NCBI GenBank assembly: GCA_963696075.1
Contig: CAVOJD010000029.1
Location: 124,001 to 188,000, forward strand
From: CAJQQK01 sp963696075
Lineage (GTDB): Bacteria > Pseudomonadota > Alphaproteobacteria > Rhizobiales > Hyphomicrobiaceae
Direction of reading: 5' to 3'
Length of the DNA: 64,000 bases
The notes beneath the pieces were generated by a model. That model was not told where the DNA came from. It saw nothing but the letters and a program-made list of their open reading frames with translations, and made no database searches. Below, piece after piece: positions 53,194 to 61,693 of the stretch. The position numbers and the translations under genes were made by a program. Every line of letters starts with the position of its first letter. Position 1 is the first letter of the stretch.

Positions 53194-53600
53194 TTATATG
53201 TGAAACCGGCCTTGCGTAGAAACCGAGAGAGCGATGCGGGATGTGCGACAAGCACATGTACGTCCTCAAGACGCGCCGCGAGTTCCGGCATCGTGATGTC
53301 AGGCTCAGCTGTGACGATATCGATCAGGAAATCGCGGTATGGTTCAAGCTTGCCGCTACCGCGAGGCCGCCCCAGCGTGCCATGCTCCAGCGAACCGGTA
53401 CGGCGCTGATGCGCCGCAAGCTTAACCGCGCAACTCGGGCTCACTCCGTAAACCTCGCCGATTTGCCGACATGGAACTCCTTGCTGGTGTGAAGCGACGA
53501 TGCGTTTGCGCAAATCCAATGAGTAAGGTCCAGGCATGATCCACCTCCTGATACGGTGAATCACAGTTCGCCTGATTTGGGAATCCCTTCCGATTCCACT
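52583..53600 (-). mobile_element. IS630-family insertion sequence
   Basis: An element of about 1,018 bp. Its ends read AGTGGAA at 52583 and TTCCACT ending at 53600, a 7-bp perfect terminal inverted repeat. Both are flanked by TA (52581-52582 and 53601-53602), the duplicated target typical of IS630/Tc1-mariner elements. The transposase occupies nearly all of it, and its stop codon includes the left TA. No second copy is in the window. I infer the boundaries from the short repeats only. Confidence 0.75.
53136..53537 (-). CDS. IS630 transposase, N-terminal frame (OrfA)
   Basis: A helix-turn-helix DNA-binding part beginning MPGPYSLDLRKRIVASHQQG, with AGGAGGTGG directly upstream of the ATG at 53537. 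Core HTH blocks are CRQIGEVYGVSPSCAVKL and GRPRGSGKLEP, then ITMPELAARLE and the winged-helix-like FLRKAGFTYKKN. At the run of eight A (minus strand, 53195-53188) the frame must move by +1 to enter the catalytic frame. Without a shift the product ends at 53136. Confidence 0.85.
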   Translation of the reverse strand: MPGPYSLDLRKRIVASHQQGVPCRQIGEVYGVSPSCAVKLAAHQRRTGSLEHGTLGRPRGSGKLEPYRDFLIDIVTAEPDITMPELAARLEDVHVLVAHPASLSRFLRKAGFTYKKNADRIGAPTQRRRKKAS

Positions 53601-53826
53601 TAATAGCTCGCCGCTCTAGGGCCACATCGTGACATTCAATGCCCTTAGTACAAACCGGCGCGCTACGAGCCAAGTAACCTCCACCTCTCGAAATTACTTC
53701 TGACACAGGGCTGCCACCCTGGCCCGCCTGGGAGGACACCTCCCAAACCCTCAGCTTTTTGCCACCAAGCGCTCGCCGCGCCACCTTTGCCTGCGGCTTA
53801 CGGCGCCGCCCCCATCTGTCATCCTC

Positions 53827-53942
53827 GGGCTTGTCCCGAGGACCCATGTTTCAACGCGACGGGCGGTGAGGCTCTGTGGCCGAGCGGCGCGGCGGAGTTC
53901 CGATCGCCAGCATCCGTCCCAGCCGATGGATGGGTCCTCGGG
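53827..53942 (+). repeat. 116-bp direct repeat, copy 1
   Basis: Identical base for base to 54298-54413. It starts with GGGCTTGTCCCGAGG (right half of a CCTCGGG/CCCGAGG hairpin) and ends in GATGGGTCCTCGGG, so each copy is bounded by palindrome halves. Copy 1 is followed by CTTGTCCCACACC. Confidence 0.9.
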
Positions 53943-54010
53943 CTTGTCCCACACCTGTCCGGTCTAACTCCAACGCTCTAGGAGTAGACCCCGCTTCCCC
54001 TTCCCAACGC

Positions 54011-54154
54011 GTCATGGCCGCGCGGCGGCCATCCACGGGCGTTTCCATTCACGCGGTTTGTCGGGTCACTATGTCGTTGCCGCGGAATATGTATTCCACC
54101 GCAAGCGCCTCGTTTGCCGAGGCGCGCGTGGATGGCCGCCTGCGCGGCCATGAC
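54011..54154. repeat. Inverted repeat pair with palindromic GTCATGGCCGC core
   Basis: The segment at 54011-54037 (GTCATGGCCGCGCGG...) recurs in inverted orientation at 54127-54154 with one extra base. Each arm is itself palindromic (GGCCGC/GCGGCC). It resembles the small palindromic repeats common in alphaproteobacterial intergenic DNA. Confidence 0.7.
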
Positions 54155-54297
54155 GGCGTGGGGGTGGCTAATGAAATGGAAGAACAAACGAGCCGACGCC
54201 GGTCGGGATTTCGCGTCTCGACCACCATCGATCATGAAATCGAGAGGCCCAATCAGGCTGTTGCGCCGTTTCGCGGAAAGCTGAACCGGACAGCAGT

Positions 54298-54413
54298 GGG
54301 CTTGTCCCGAGGACCCATGTTTCAACGCGACGGGCGGTGAGGCTCTGTGGCCGAGCGGCGCGGCGGAGTTCCGATCGCCAGCATCCGTCCCAGCCGATGG
54401 ATGGGTCCTCGGG
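54298..54413 (+). repeat. 116-bp direct repeat, copy 2
   Basis: Identical to 53827-53942. It is followed by ACAAGCCCGAGGATGAC, the inverted form of the sequence at its own left edge. This copy therefore has the complete terminal inverted repeat of a MITE- or REP-like unit, while copy 1 appears truncated or recombined at its right end. Confidence 0.9.
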
Positions 54414-54575
54414 ACAAGCCCGAGGATGACAAATCGGAGGCTGTACCGGGAGGCAGCCGCCTGAAGTAGGCGTTGCAGCCGTAGGTCGGGACCCTTCTGC
54501 CGGACAACGATGCTCGCTATCGGGCTGACAAGGCCGGTCTCGACTGAGGCGCAACAGACCAAGCTCAACGCCCGC

Positions 54576-56063
54576 CTAACGGCCCCGGATGCCGAGGCCG
54601 CGCAGCACGCTCTTGGTCACTGAGCCGATCATCCGGCGCATGACGGAACGGCCGACATCGCGCGCGACCTGTTCGCCAAGCGAGCGGCCGCCACGGGGGC
54701 CCTTGCCGAAAACGACATTGGCCCAGGAGCTGCTTGCTTCGGCTTTCTGGGCTTCTTCGGCGGCCTTGAGTTGGGCCTGTTCGGCGCGGCGTTTTTCGAG
54801 AATTTCGTGGGCGCTTTCGCGGTCAAGCGCGGTGTCATACTTGCCAGCGAACGGACTGCGGCCAAGCACATCCTGCCGCTCGGTGTCACTGAGCGGGCCG
54901 ATGCGGCCATTGGGCGGGCGGATCAAGGTGCGCTGGACGATCGAGGGCTCGCCCTTGTTCTCGAGGAAGGAGACGAGAGCCTCGCCGACGCCGAGTTCGA
55001 GGATGACGCGTTCCGTGTCGATCTCGGGGTTCGGGCGGAAGGTCTCGGCGGCGGCGCGCACCGCGCGCTGCTCCTTGGGCGTATAGGCCCGGAGCGCATG
55101 CTGGATGCGGTTGCCGAGCTGCGAGGAGACCGTGTCGGGCACGTCGAGCGGGTTCTGGGTGATGAAATAGACGCCTATGCCTTTCGAACGGATCAGGCGG
55201 GCGACCTGCTCGACGCGCTCGATCAACGCCTTTGGGGCTTCATCGAAGAGCAGGTGCGCCTCATCGAAGAAGAAGACGAGCTTCGGCTTTTCCGGATCGC
55301 CCACTTCCGGCATCTCGTCCCACAGCCGGGTCAGCAGCCAGAGCAGGAAGGTCGCGTAGAGGCGCGGCTTCTGGAAGAGCTTGTCGGCGGCGAGCAGGTT
55401 GACGAATCCGCGCCCATCGTAGGTCGTCTTCATGAGGTCCTGGATATCGAGGGCCGGCTCGCCGAAGAACTGGTCGGCGCCCTGTTCCTCGAGAACGAGC
55501 AGGCGGCGCTGGATCGCACCGACCGAGGCGGACGCGACGTTGCCGTATTTCATCGACAACTCTTTGGAGCGCTCGCCAACGTTGATCGCCATGGCCCGGA
55601 GGTCGGCAAGGTCGAGCATCGCCATGCCTTCATCCTCGGCGACGCGGAACATGATGTTCAACACGCCTTCCTGGGTCTCGTTGAGTTCGAGCAGCCGGGC
55701 GAGAAGAAGCGGCCCCATGTCGGCGACGGTGGCGCGGATCGGGTGGCCCTGTTCACCGAACACATCCCACAGCACGGTGGGATAGGCGCGCGGCGCGAAG
55801 GGCGGCAGGCCGACCTGATCCAAGCGCTTGTCGATGAAGTCCTTCTGGGTGCCGGCGACCGCAATCCCGGAGAGGTCACCCTTGATGTCGGCGGCAAAGA
55901 CCGGGACGCCGGCATCGGCGAAGCCTTCGGCCAGGACCTGGAGGGAGACGGTCTTGCCGGTCCCGGTCGCGCCCGTGATCAGCCCGTGCCGGTTGGCGAG
56001 TTTCAGGTCAAGGTATTCCGGCTTGACGCTCTTGCCGATGAAAATCTTGCCGTCCTCGAGCAT
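54576..56063 (-). CDS. HerA-like helicase/ATPase (DUF853)
   Basis: A 495-residue FtsK/HerA-superfamily ATPase. Walker A is HGLITGATGTGKTVSLQVLA near residue 32, Walker B is KLVFFFDEAHLLFDEAP, and a sensor-like block is GIGVYFITQNPLDVPDTV. LSMKYGNVASASVGAIQRRL and the Arg in FRPNPEIDTERVI complete the DUF853 pattern. The C-terminal ~80 residues are Ala/Glu-rich then basic (GRSLGEQVARDVGRSVMRRM). It is stand-alone, without NurA. The physiological role is unestablished, though DNA or protein translocation is likely. Confidence 0.92.
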   Translation of the reverse strand: MLEDGKIFIGKSVKPEYLDLKLANRHGLITGATGTGKTVSLQVLAEGFADAGVPVFAADIKGDLSGIAVAGTQKDFIDKRLDQVGLPPFAPRAYPTVLWDVFGEQGHPIRATVADMGPLLLARLLELNETQEGVLNIMFRVAEDEGMAMLDLADLRAMAINVGERSKELSMKYGNVASASVGAIQRRLLVLEEQGADQFFGEPALDIQDLMKTTYDGRGFVNLLAADKLFQKPRLYATFLLWLLTRLWDEMPEVGDPEKPKLVFFFDEAHLLFDEAPKALIERVEQVARLIRSKGIGVYFITQNPLDVPDTVSSQLGNRIQHALRAYTPKEQRAVRAAAETFRPNPEIDTERVILELGVGEALVSFLENKGEPSIVQRTLIRPPNGRIGPLSDTERQDVLGRSPFAGKYDTALDRESAHEILEKRRAEQAQLKAAEEAQKAEASSSWANVVFGKGPRGGRSLGEQVARDVGRSVMRRMIGSVTKSVLRGLGIRGR

Positions 56064-56391
56064 GACTGTCCCCTTGATCGAAAAAAGTGCCCGTTGCAGG
56101 CCATTCAGCGATATAGATAGGTGTTAATCGGATTCCTCGCGTGCGTCTTGGCATGCAGTGCAAACCTTTGCAATTGCGCCCGTACCGGGATGATGTGACC
56201 CATGAATTCTGCCCCGGAGGCCGCAGACGGCCTGACCAGCACGTTTTGGCCGCTTCGCCCTAGGTGACAGCGGCAGCGCCAATCGCCTATAAGCAGGCGC
56301 TTGGCGGAGCATATTGGCTTTGCGAATAGAGTTTCGCGCCCGCGTTGAGATAAGCTGGCCCGAAACAAGGATGACTTTGAAGGAGAACGAG
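56064..56391. other. Divergent intergenic region
   Basis: 328 bases between the HerA-like gene (minus) and the DAHP synthase gene (plus). It presumably carries both promoters. I see no RNA gene, no convincing repeat and no aromatic-amino-acid leader peptide. AAGGAG at 56380-56385 is the ribosome binding site of the plus-strand gene. Confidence 0.5.
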
Positions 56392-57777
56392 ATGGCGGCG
56401 GCGTGGTCCCCCGACAGTTGGCGATCGAAACCAATCCTGCAGGTGCCTGAGTATCGCGACGGCGATGCCCTCAAGGCGGTCGAGGCACGGCTGGCGACGT
56501 TTCCCCCGCTCGTTTTTGCAGGCGAGGCCCGGGATCTGAAGCGTGCACTCGGGCAGGTCGCCGAGGGCCGGGGCTTCCTGCTCCAGGGTGGAGACTGCGC
56601 GGAGAGCTTTGCAGAACACCACGCCGACAACATCCGCGACTTCTACCGGGTGTTCTTGCAGATGGCGGTCGTGCTCACCTTCGCCGGCGGCTCGCCAGTG
56701 GTGAAGGTGGGGCGCATCGCGGGCCAGTTCGCCAAGCCGCGCTCGTCACCGTTCGAGAAACAGGGTGACATCCAACTCCCGAGCTACCGCGGCGATATCA
56801 TCAATGGCGCGGAATTCACCCCCGAAGCCCGCGAGCCCGATCCCGAGCGCCAGATTGCAGCCTACCGGCAGTCGGCGGCGACCCTGAACTTGATCCGGGC
56901 ATTCTCGATGGGCGGTTTCGCCGATCTCAACCGGGTCCACCAGTGGACGCTTGGCTTCCTCTCGGACAGCCCGCAGGCGGAGCGCTATGGCGCGCTGGCG
57001 CAGCAGATCACCGAGTCGCTGGCGTTCATGCGCGCGTGCGGCATCACGCCCGAGAACACCGACCAGCTCAAGACGGTCAACTTCTACACCAGCCATGAGG
57101 CATTGCTGCTGGGCTTCGAGCAGGCGATGACGCGGGTCGATTCGACCAGCGGCGACTGGTACGCGACCAGCGGGCACATGGTGTGGATCGGCGATCGTAC
57201 GCGCCAGCCCGATCACGCCCACGTCGAGTTCTGCCGTGGCATCAAGAACCCGATCGGGATCAAGTGCGGACCATCGCTCGACCCGGACGAGTTGCTCGAA
57301 CTGATCGATATCCTGAGCCCGGAAAACGAAGCCGGCCGGATTACGCTGATCGCGCGATTTGGCCACGACAAGGTGGCCGATTATCTGCCGAAACTGGTGC
57401 GCAAGGTGAAGGCGGAAGGGCGCAAGGTGGTGTGGTCGTGTGATCCGATGCACGGCAACACGCTGACGTCGGATTCGGGCTTCAAGACACGGCCCTTCGA
57501 CCGGATCCGCTCCGAGGTCGAGACGTTCTTCGATGTTCATGCCGCCGAAGGCACGCATCCCGGCGGCGTCCACGTCGAGATGACGGGGCAGAACGTGACG
57601 GAGTGCACCGGTGGCGCGCGAGCGGTTCTCGATGAGAACCTGCAGGACCGCTATCACACCCATTGCGATCCCCGCCTCAATGCCGACCAGGCCCTGGAAC
57701 TCTCCTTCCTGATCGCGGAGCGTCTCAAGGCCGAAGCCAAGGCCAAGGGCGAAGCGCAGCGGGCCGCGGCGGAATAA
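56392..57777 (+). CDS. aroG: 3-deoxy-7-phosphoheptulonate synthase, class II
   Basis: A 461-residue plant-like (class II) DAHP synthase, the first step of the shikimate pathway, condensing PEP and erythrose 4-phosphate. Blocks are KPILQVPEYRD, the metal-binding Cys in FLLQGGDCAESFAEH, VGRIAGQFAKPRSSP, FYTSHEALLLGFEQA, WIGDRTRQPDHAHVEFCRG, WSCDPMHGNTL, and HPGGVHVEMTGQNVTECTGG. It is complete. The start at 56392 has AAGGAG seven bases upstream. With aroC at 10 kb the window holds the first and last enzymes of the pathway. The symbol follows common usage; some databases use aroF for this class. Confidence 0.95.
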   Translation: MAAAWSPDSWRSKPILQVPEYRDGDALKAVEARLATFPPLVFAGEARDLKRALGQVAEGRGFLLQGGDCAESFAEHHADNIRDFYRVFLQMAVVLTFAGGSPVVKVGRIAGQFAKPRSSPFEKQGDIQLPSYRGDIINGAEFTPEAREPDPERQIAAYRQSAATLNLIRAFSMGGFADLNRVHQWTLGFLSDSPQAERYGALAQQITESLAFMRACGITPENTDQLKTVNFYTSHEALLLGFEQAMTRVDSTSGDWYATSGHMVWIGDRTRQPDHAHVEFCRGIKNPIGIKCGPSLDPDELLELIDILSPENEAGRITLIARFGHDKVADYLPKLVRKVKAEGRKVVWSCDPMHGNTLTSDSGFKTRPFDRIRSEVETFFDVHAAEGTHPGGVHVEMTGQNVTECTGGARAVLDENLQDRYHTHCDPRLNADQALELSFLIAERLKAEAKAKGEAQRAAAE

Positions 57778-57780
57778 GCA

Positions 57781-58410
57781 GTGGCCGGGCGGCGCTACGA
57801 TGCGGTGGTGTTCGATCTGCTGACCGCGCTGATCAATTCCTGGACGCTTTGGAATGAGGCGGCAGGCAGCGCGGCGGCAGGGCTCAGATGGCGCAAGCGC
57901 TATCTCGAGATCACCTATGGCTGTGGTGCCTACCAGCCCTATGAGGAACTCGTTCGCGAGGCCGCGATCGCCACCGGGGTCGGGGCGGCGGCGGCGGGCG
58001 AGCTGTCCCGGCGATGGGATGAGCTGTGCCCGTGGCCGGAGGCGCCGGACGTGCTTGGCAGGATCGGGCAGGCGGTGCCGCTTGGTGTTGCAACCAACTG
58101 TTCACACGACATGGGGCTCAGGGCCGCGGCGCGGACCGGGGCGGCGTTCGCCGCGGTCGTGACGGCGGAGCGCGCCGGTTTTTACAAGCCGCGCCCGGAA
58201 GTCTATGGCGCCGTGCTCGACCAGCTCGGGACGGCGCCGGCGCGGACATTGTTCGTTGCGGGTTCGGCATCGGACGTGCCCGGCGCGGCGGCGGCCGGCA
58301 TGCCGGTCTACTGGCACAACCGTATCGGCCTGGCGCCCGCTTCCGCCGTGCAGCCGGATTTCCTGGAACATCGCCTGGAGCCGCTCGTCAGTCTCGTCAC
58401 CAACGCCTGA
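57781..58410 (+). CDS. HAD-type hydrolase, haloacid dehalogenase-like
   Basis: A 209-residue HAD protein starting at a GTG three bases after the DAHP synthase stop, so translationally linked to it. The nucleophile Asp is in AVVFDLLTALINSW. GVATNCSHDMGL is the motif II region, the Lys is in AGFYKPRPEVYGAVL, and the last acidic motif is FVAGSASDVPGAAAAGMPVYW. Type II dehalogenase resemblance is clear, but the substrate is unknown. Linkage to aroG may be fortuitous. Confidence 0.85.
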   Translation: MAGRRYDAVVFDLLTALINSWTLWNEAAGSAAAGLRWRKRYLEITYGCGAYQPYEELVREAAIATGVGAAAAGELSRRWDELCPWPEAPDVLGRIGQAVPLGVATNCSHDMGLRAAARTGAAFAAVVTAERAGFYKPRPEVYGAVLDQLGTAPARTLFVAGSASDVPGAAAAGMPVYWHNRIGLAPASAVQPDFLEHRLEPLVSLVTNA

Positions 58411-58783
58411 CGGCCGGCGACGCCCGCCGGCCGGGGACGCGTCACGGGCGGTGACGCCTTCGCTGCGGCTGCGTCTCACTGAGATGGGGAGTTCTCCGAA
58501 GGGCCACGGTTGTGCTTTGGCGAATCGGTTTAGCGTTTCCTCTGTGACCGGCAAATCGGTATCGGGACGTCTTTGTCACCGGGATTTGTTTGTCGAGGAT
58601 GTCGTCGCGGCAGCCGATCTGCCGCTCGGCGGTGCAATCGCGGGGGAGACGGTGGCGAGCCCCTTGAGGCTCATGACGCCCGCAGCACGGTGGCCAATGG
58701 GCCATCCCGGCATTCTCGCTCAACACATCCCGGACCGCCGCCGGCACATCAGTGGCAGTCTGGTTCAGAGCAGGAACGGATCA
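58411..58783. other. Intergenic region with a GC-rich hairpin
   Basis: 373 bases with no supportable gene. Directly after the HAD stop, CGGCCGGCG (58411-58419) pairs with CGCCGGCCG (58425-58433) around a 5-base loop, without a T-run. It could be a 3' stabilising or Rho-pausing hairpin. The rest shows nothing else I can name. The ribosome binding site AGGAACGG of the next gene lies at its right end. Confidence 0.5.
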
Positions 58784-59341
58784 ATGAAACGTATACTTGT
58801 CGCGCTCGCGCTTCTTTCGATGGTCGCTGTGGCTCCGGCTGCGGCAGGGCCGGGGGATGACTGGCCGTCATCTGAATGGCGCAAATCACAACAGTCCTCC
58901 AACAAGAGCCAAGCCCGGCATCGGCAAAGACCGCGCCGCGTGCGCACGGTGCGCCAGCGCACCAGGACCAAGCCGCGCTACAGCCGGATTACGACGGGCA
59001 GTATCGCCCGCCCAAGGATCGATGAGGAACGCGAGGTGCGCGCCGAAGCCGGGCGTGAATGCGTGTCGACCGTCTCTGTCGTCGGCGATCAGGCCACGAC
59101 CCTCAACGGCGCTCAGGCGCAGGCAGAGAAGGCGTGGCAGCAGCAGGTCCGCTTCCGCAACGGCGAACTCTATTCCGATGCGCGCAATGCCAGCAAGATT
59201 ACGTACCGGTGTGTTGACAGCTCGATTCGCAACTTTGCCAACCGCGCGACGGAAGCGATCGGCATCAACACCCAGTTGAAGCGCTGTTCGATGTCGGCGC
59301 AGCCCTGCCGGGCACCGAGCGAGCTGGACAAGACACAGTAA
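58784..59341 (+). CDS. Exported hypothetical protein
   Basis: 185 residues. A signal peptide (MKRILVALALLSMVAVAPAA) is followed by a strongly basic low-complexity stretch (KSQARHRQRPRRVRTVRQRT). A conserved-looking C-terminal domain has AGRECVSTVSVVGDQATTLN, AEKAWQQQVRFRNGELYSD and ITYRCVDSSIRN. Its four cysteines are consistent with periplasmic disulfides. The domain resembles small uncharacterised alphaproteobacterial exported proteins. It is followed by a strong terminator. Confidence 0.65.
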   Translation: MKRILVALALLSMVAVAPAAAGPGDDWPSSEWRKSQQSSNKSQARHRQRPRRVRTVRQRTRTKPRYSRITTGSIARPRIDEEREVRAEAGRECVSTVSVVGDQATTLNGAQAQAEKAWQQQVRFRNGELYSDARNASKITYRCVDSSIRNFANRATEAIGINTQLKRCSMSAQPCRAPSELDKTQ

Positions 59342-59395
59342 AGTATCGCGCAACGTGCCACGCCGTCGCGCGGACGGGTGGCTTTAGAGATGACG

Positions 59396-59432
59396 AAGCG
59401 GCAGCGCCGGGCAGTGGCGCTGCCGCTTTTTT
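59396..59432 (+). terminator. Rho-independent terminator
   Basis: AAGCGGCAGCGCC pairs with GGCGCTGCCGCTT (13 bp) around a 7-base loop, followed by a run of T to 59432. It lies 55 bases past the plus-strand exported-protein gene. The next gene is convergent, and the AAG on its left flank may also serve the minus strand weakly. Confidence 0.9.
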
Positions 59433-59469
59433 GTGTTCAGGTGGGCGGGTCCGGACTGCGCGTGATCGT

Positions 59470-60444
59470 CTATCGCAAACCTGCGACCTCCGCATAGGCT
59501 CTCAGTTCGCGCTCCACATCATAGCCGCTGGTGCCGAAGATGATGCCGGTGGCGCCGCCGGCCTCGAGGCGGGCGAGGCGTTCGCGCAGTTCTTCACGGG
59601 TGCCGGTGAACGTCATCTCCTTGGCGCTGGAGGTGTCGACGAGATGATCGTGGCCGTTGGAGATGTCGAGGACGTGGCCCTTGTGAAGGGAGAGATGGCG
59701 GACATCTTCAGGTACGGTTTCGAGGCTTGTGACCCAGGCTTCGCCGTTCGGCAGAGCTTTCGTGCCCTCGGGATCGTAGGTGTACTTGAAATGGTAGCGA
59801 AGCGCGATCAGCGGTGCGACGGCGTTCTTGACGCGCGATGAGTCAACCGTCTCGTCTTCGTCCATGACGGTGCCGTGGATCGACACGAGGCAGGTCTCGA
59901 AGCCTTCGGCGGGGCCTGCGAGTGAGATCAGGCCATCGGTGATTTCTTTTGCCAGCGCGCGCCCCTTGGGGCCGTCGGCCGCCATCAGGAGGGGCACCTT
60001 GACGGGCCGGTCCGGCAGGCGGCCGGGTGATGCGATGATCTGGGCGAGACCGCCTTCAATGTCGACGATATCGCCGTTGAGCAGGCCTTTGACCTGTTCG
60101 ACATGGGTGCGCATTTCGGCGAGCTTGAGCGGCTTCTTGCCCATGCCGGCGCGGCCCGTAAAGCCAGTGCCGAAGCCGACCATCAGCCGGCCTGGTGCGA
60201 TCTGTTCCAGCGTCGCGATGGCGGAGGCCTGGGCCATCGGATGGCGGTACGATGGGATCAGGACGGAGGGGCCGAACTTGAGGCGCGTCGTTTTCTCGGC
60301 GATCCGCGCAAGCGTGATCCAGATGTCGTGGCCGAAGGCGGGGATCTCCGGGCACCAGACGGCGTTGTAGCCGAGCTCTTCAGCGAGGATAGCGAGTTCG
60401 ACGGTGTCGGGGCCGGGGGGCAGGCGGAAATCGTAGGTGAGCAT
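59470..60444 (-). CDS. LLM class flavin/F420-dependent oxidoreductase
   Basis: A 324-residue luciferase-like TIM-barrel oxidoreductase. Features are LAILAEELGYNAVWCPEIPA, RLKFGPSVLIPSYRHPM, LEQIAPGRLMVGFGTGFTGR, VPLLMAADGPKGRALA and the C-terminal GGATGIIFGTSGYD. These enzymes use FMN or F420, commonly for monooxygenation or hydride transfer to heterocycles. The ATG at 60444 (MLTYDFRLPPG) is preferred over upstream positions. It is divergent from the MBL hydrolase by about 100 bases. Confidence 0.88.
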   Translation of the reverse strand: MLTYDFRLPPGPDTVELAILAEELGYNAVWCPEIPAFGHDIWITLARIAEKTTRLKFGPSVLIPSYRHPMAQASAIATLEQIAPGRLMVGFGTGFTGRAGMGKKPLKLAEMRTHVEQVKGLLNGDIVDIEGGLAQIIASPGRLPDRPVKVPLLMAADGPKGRALAKEITDGLISLAGPAEGFETCLVSIHGTVMDEDETVDSSRVKNAVAPLIALRYHFKYTYDPEGTKALPNGEAWVTSLETVPEDVRHLSLHKGHVLDISNGHDHLVDTSSAKEMTFTGTREELRERLARLEAGGATGIIFGTSGYDVERELRAYAEVAGLR

Positions 60445-60541
60445 TGGGCGTTCCTGGACGTTGCGGCGTTTCGCGCCGGTACTTTTCACAAATCAATGCG
60501 CATCCTACGATGACTGGTGAACCTGAGAAAGGCGTGCCGTC

Positions 60542-61558
60542 ATGACCCAGTCCCTCAATCCGAAAGCCCCGTTCGAGGCGCCGACCGTCGACCGGCTGAG
60601 CATCCGGGTGGTGGTCGATTCCGCCTATGACCTCTTCGCGCCGAAGTGGGACCATGCCCATATCGCGGTTGAGCATTTCAAGCGGGTTCCCGGCCGGCAG
60701 ATGTCGACGCTGGCGGCTGAGTGGGGCTTGTCGCTGCATTTGATGTCAGAGCGCGACGGGAGACGCGCGCAGCACATGCTCGACTTCGGCTACACGCCGG
60801 AGATCATCAACCGGAACTTTCATCTGCTCGACATCGACCCAGCGAAGATCGATGGCCTGATCCTCAGCCACGCCCACCGTGACCATTTCGGCGGGCTCAG
60901 TGGGTTCGTCGAGCAGTACCGTCATTTCATGGGCGACGACCTGGCGCTCTACGTCGGAGGCGAGGAGGCGTTTCGCGAGAAGTGGGTGGGCACCAAGGAC
61001 GAGCCGGTGTCGTGGGGCGTCGTCGACCGCGTGATGCTGACCGCGCACAAGGTGCGCCCGACGTGCTGTTCGTGTCCGCACGATCTGGGCCAGGCGTTCA
61101 CGACCGGGTTCATTCCCCGTGACTCGTTTGAAGATGTCTCCGGCGGCTCGATGGTGCTGGAAGAGGACCATCAGCCCTACAACCATTTCACCGACGAGGA
61201 ACTGTCGGGCAAGCTCGTCAAGGACACGCACCCGGATGAGCATGCGACCTGCTACATCGTCCAGGGCAAGGGGCTCGTCGTGATTACCTCGTGCGGGCAC
61301 GTCGGCCTGATCAACACGACCAAGGCTGCGATGGCGGTGTCGGGCGTGTCGAAGCTGCATGCGGTGGTCGGCGGGTTCCACCTCGGCCCGGCGCCCCTCG
61401 ATTATATCGAGCACACCCTCGATGAGCTGGAAGCCCTCGATCCCGACGTGGTCCTGCCGATGCACTGTTCCGGCGCAAACTTCATCGCGGCAGCCACGCG
61501 GCGGATGGGCGACAAGGTCGTAACGAGCAACGTCGGCTCGCGCTTTACGTTTGGGTGA
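60542..61558 (+). CDS. MBL-fold metallo-hydrolase, RFAP-synthase/MptA-like
   Basis: A 338-residue metallo-beta-lactamase-fold protein. The metal motif LILSHAHRDHFGGLSGF lies near residue 105, later ligands are in VITSCGHVGLINTTKAA and VLPMHCSGANF, and the extra block KVRPTCCSCPHDLGQAF is cysteine-rich. The layout resembles proteins annotated as methanopterin/RFAP-type or 7,8-dihydropterin metal-dependent hydrolases. The reaction in this organism is unknown. The divergent LLM oxidoreductase may share the promoter region, and the two could act in one pathway. Confidence 0.85.
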   Translation: MTQSLNPKAPFEAPTVDRLSIRVVVDSAYDLFAPKWDHAHIAVEHFKRVPGRQMSTLAAEWGLSLHLMSERDGRRAQHMLDFGYTPEIINRNFHLLDIDPAKIDGLILSHAHRDHFGGLSGFVEQYRHFMGDDLALYVGGEEAFREKWVGTKDEPVSWGVVDRVMLTAHKVRPTCCSCPHDLGQAFTTGFIPRDSFEDVSGGSMVLEEDHQPYNHFTDEELSGKLVKDTHPDEHATCYIVQGKGLVVITSCGHVGLINTTKAAMAVSGVSKLHAVVGGFHLGPAPLDYIEHTLDELEALDPDVVLPMHCSGANFIAAATRRMGDKVVTSNVGSRFTFG

Positions 61559-61693
61559 GTGATCCCGAACGGCGCCCGACCTCGAGACAATGTGGTTCGC
61601 AACGCACGCAAGCACGCCGCGCGCTTTCCCAAAGCCGTCAACTGTTCTAGGGATGGCCGCACCCGACCCGATCATTGATGAGGCGCACCGCCC

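Larger units (their letters stand above)
53603..54575. other. Gene-free region of mosaic palindromic repeats
   Basis: Nearly one kilobase between the IS element and the HerA-like gene has no supportable gene; the open frames here are repeat translations. It holds two copies of a 116-bp direct repeat, plus an inverted pair built around a GTCATGGCCGC core. GGGCTTGTCCC-type palindromes recur. The region behaves as a landing zone for small non-autonomous repeats. Confidence 0.7.

Noticed and set aside
53822..54568. Short open frames within the repeat region as genes
   Set aside because: They are translations of palindromic and duplicated repeats with no independent support.
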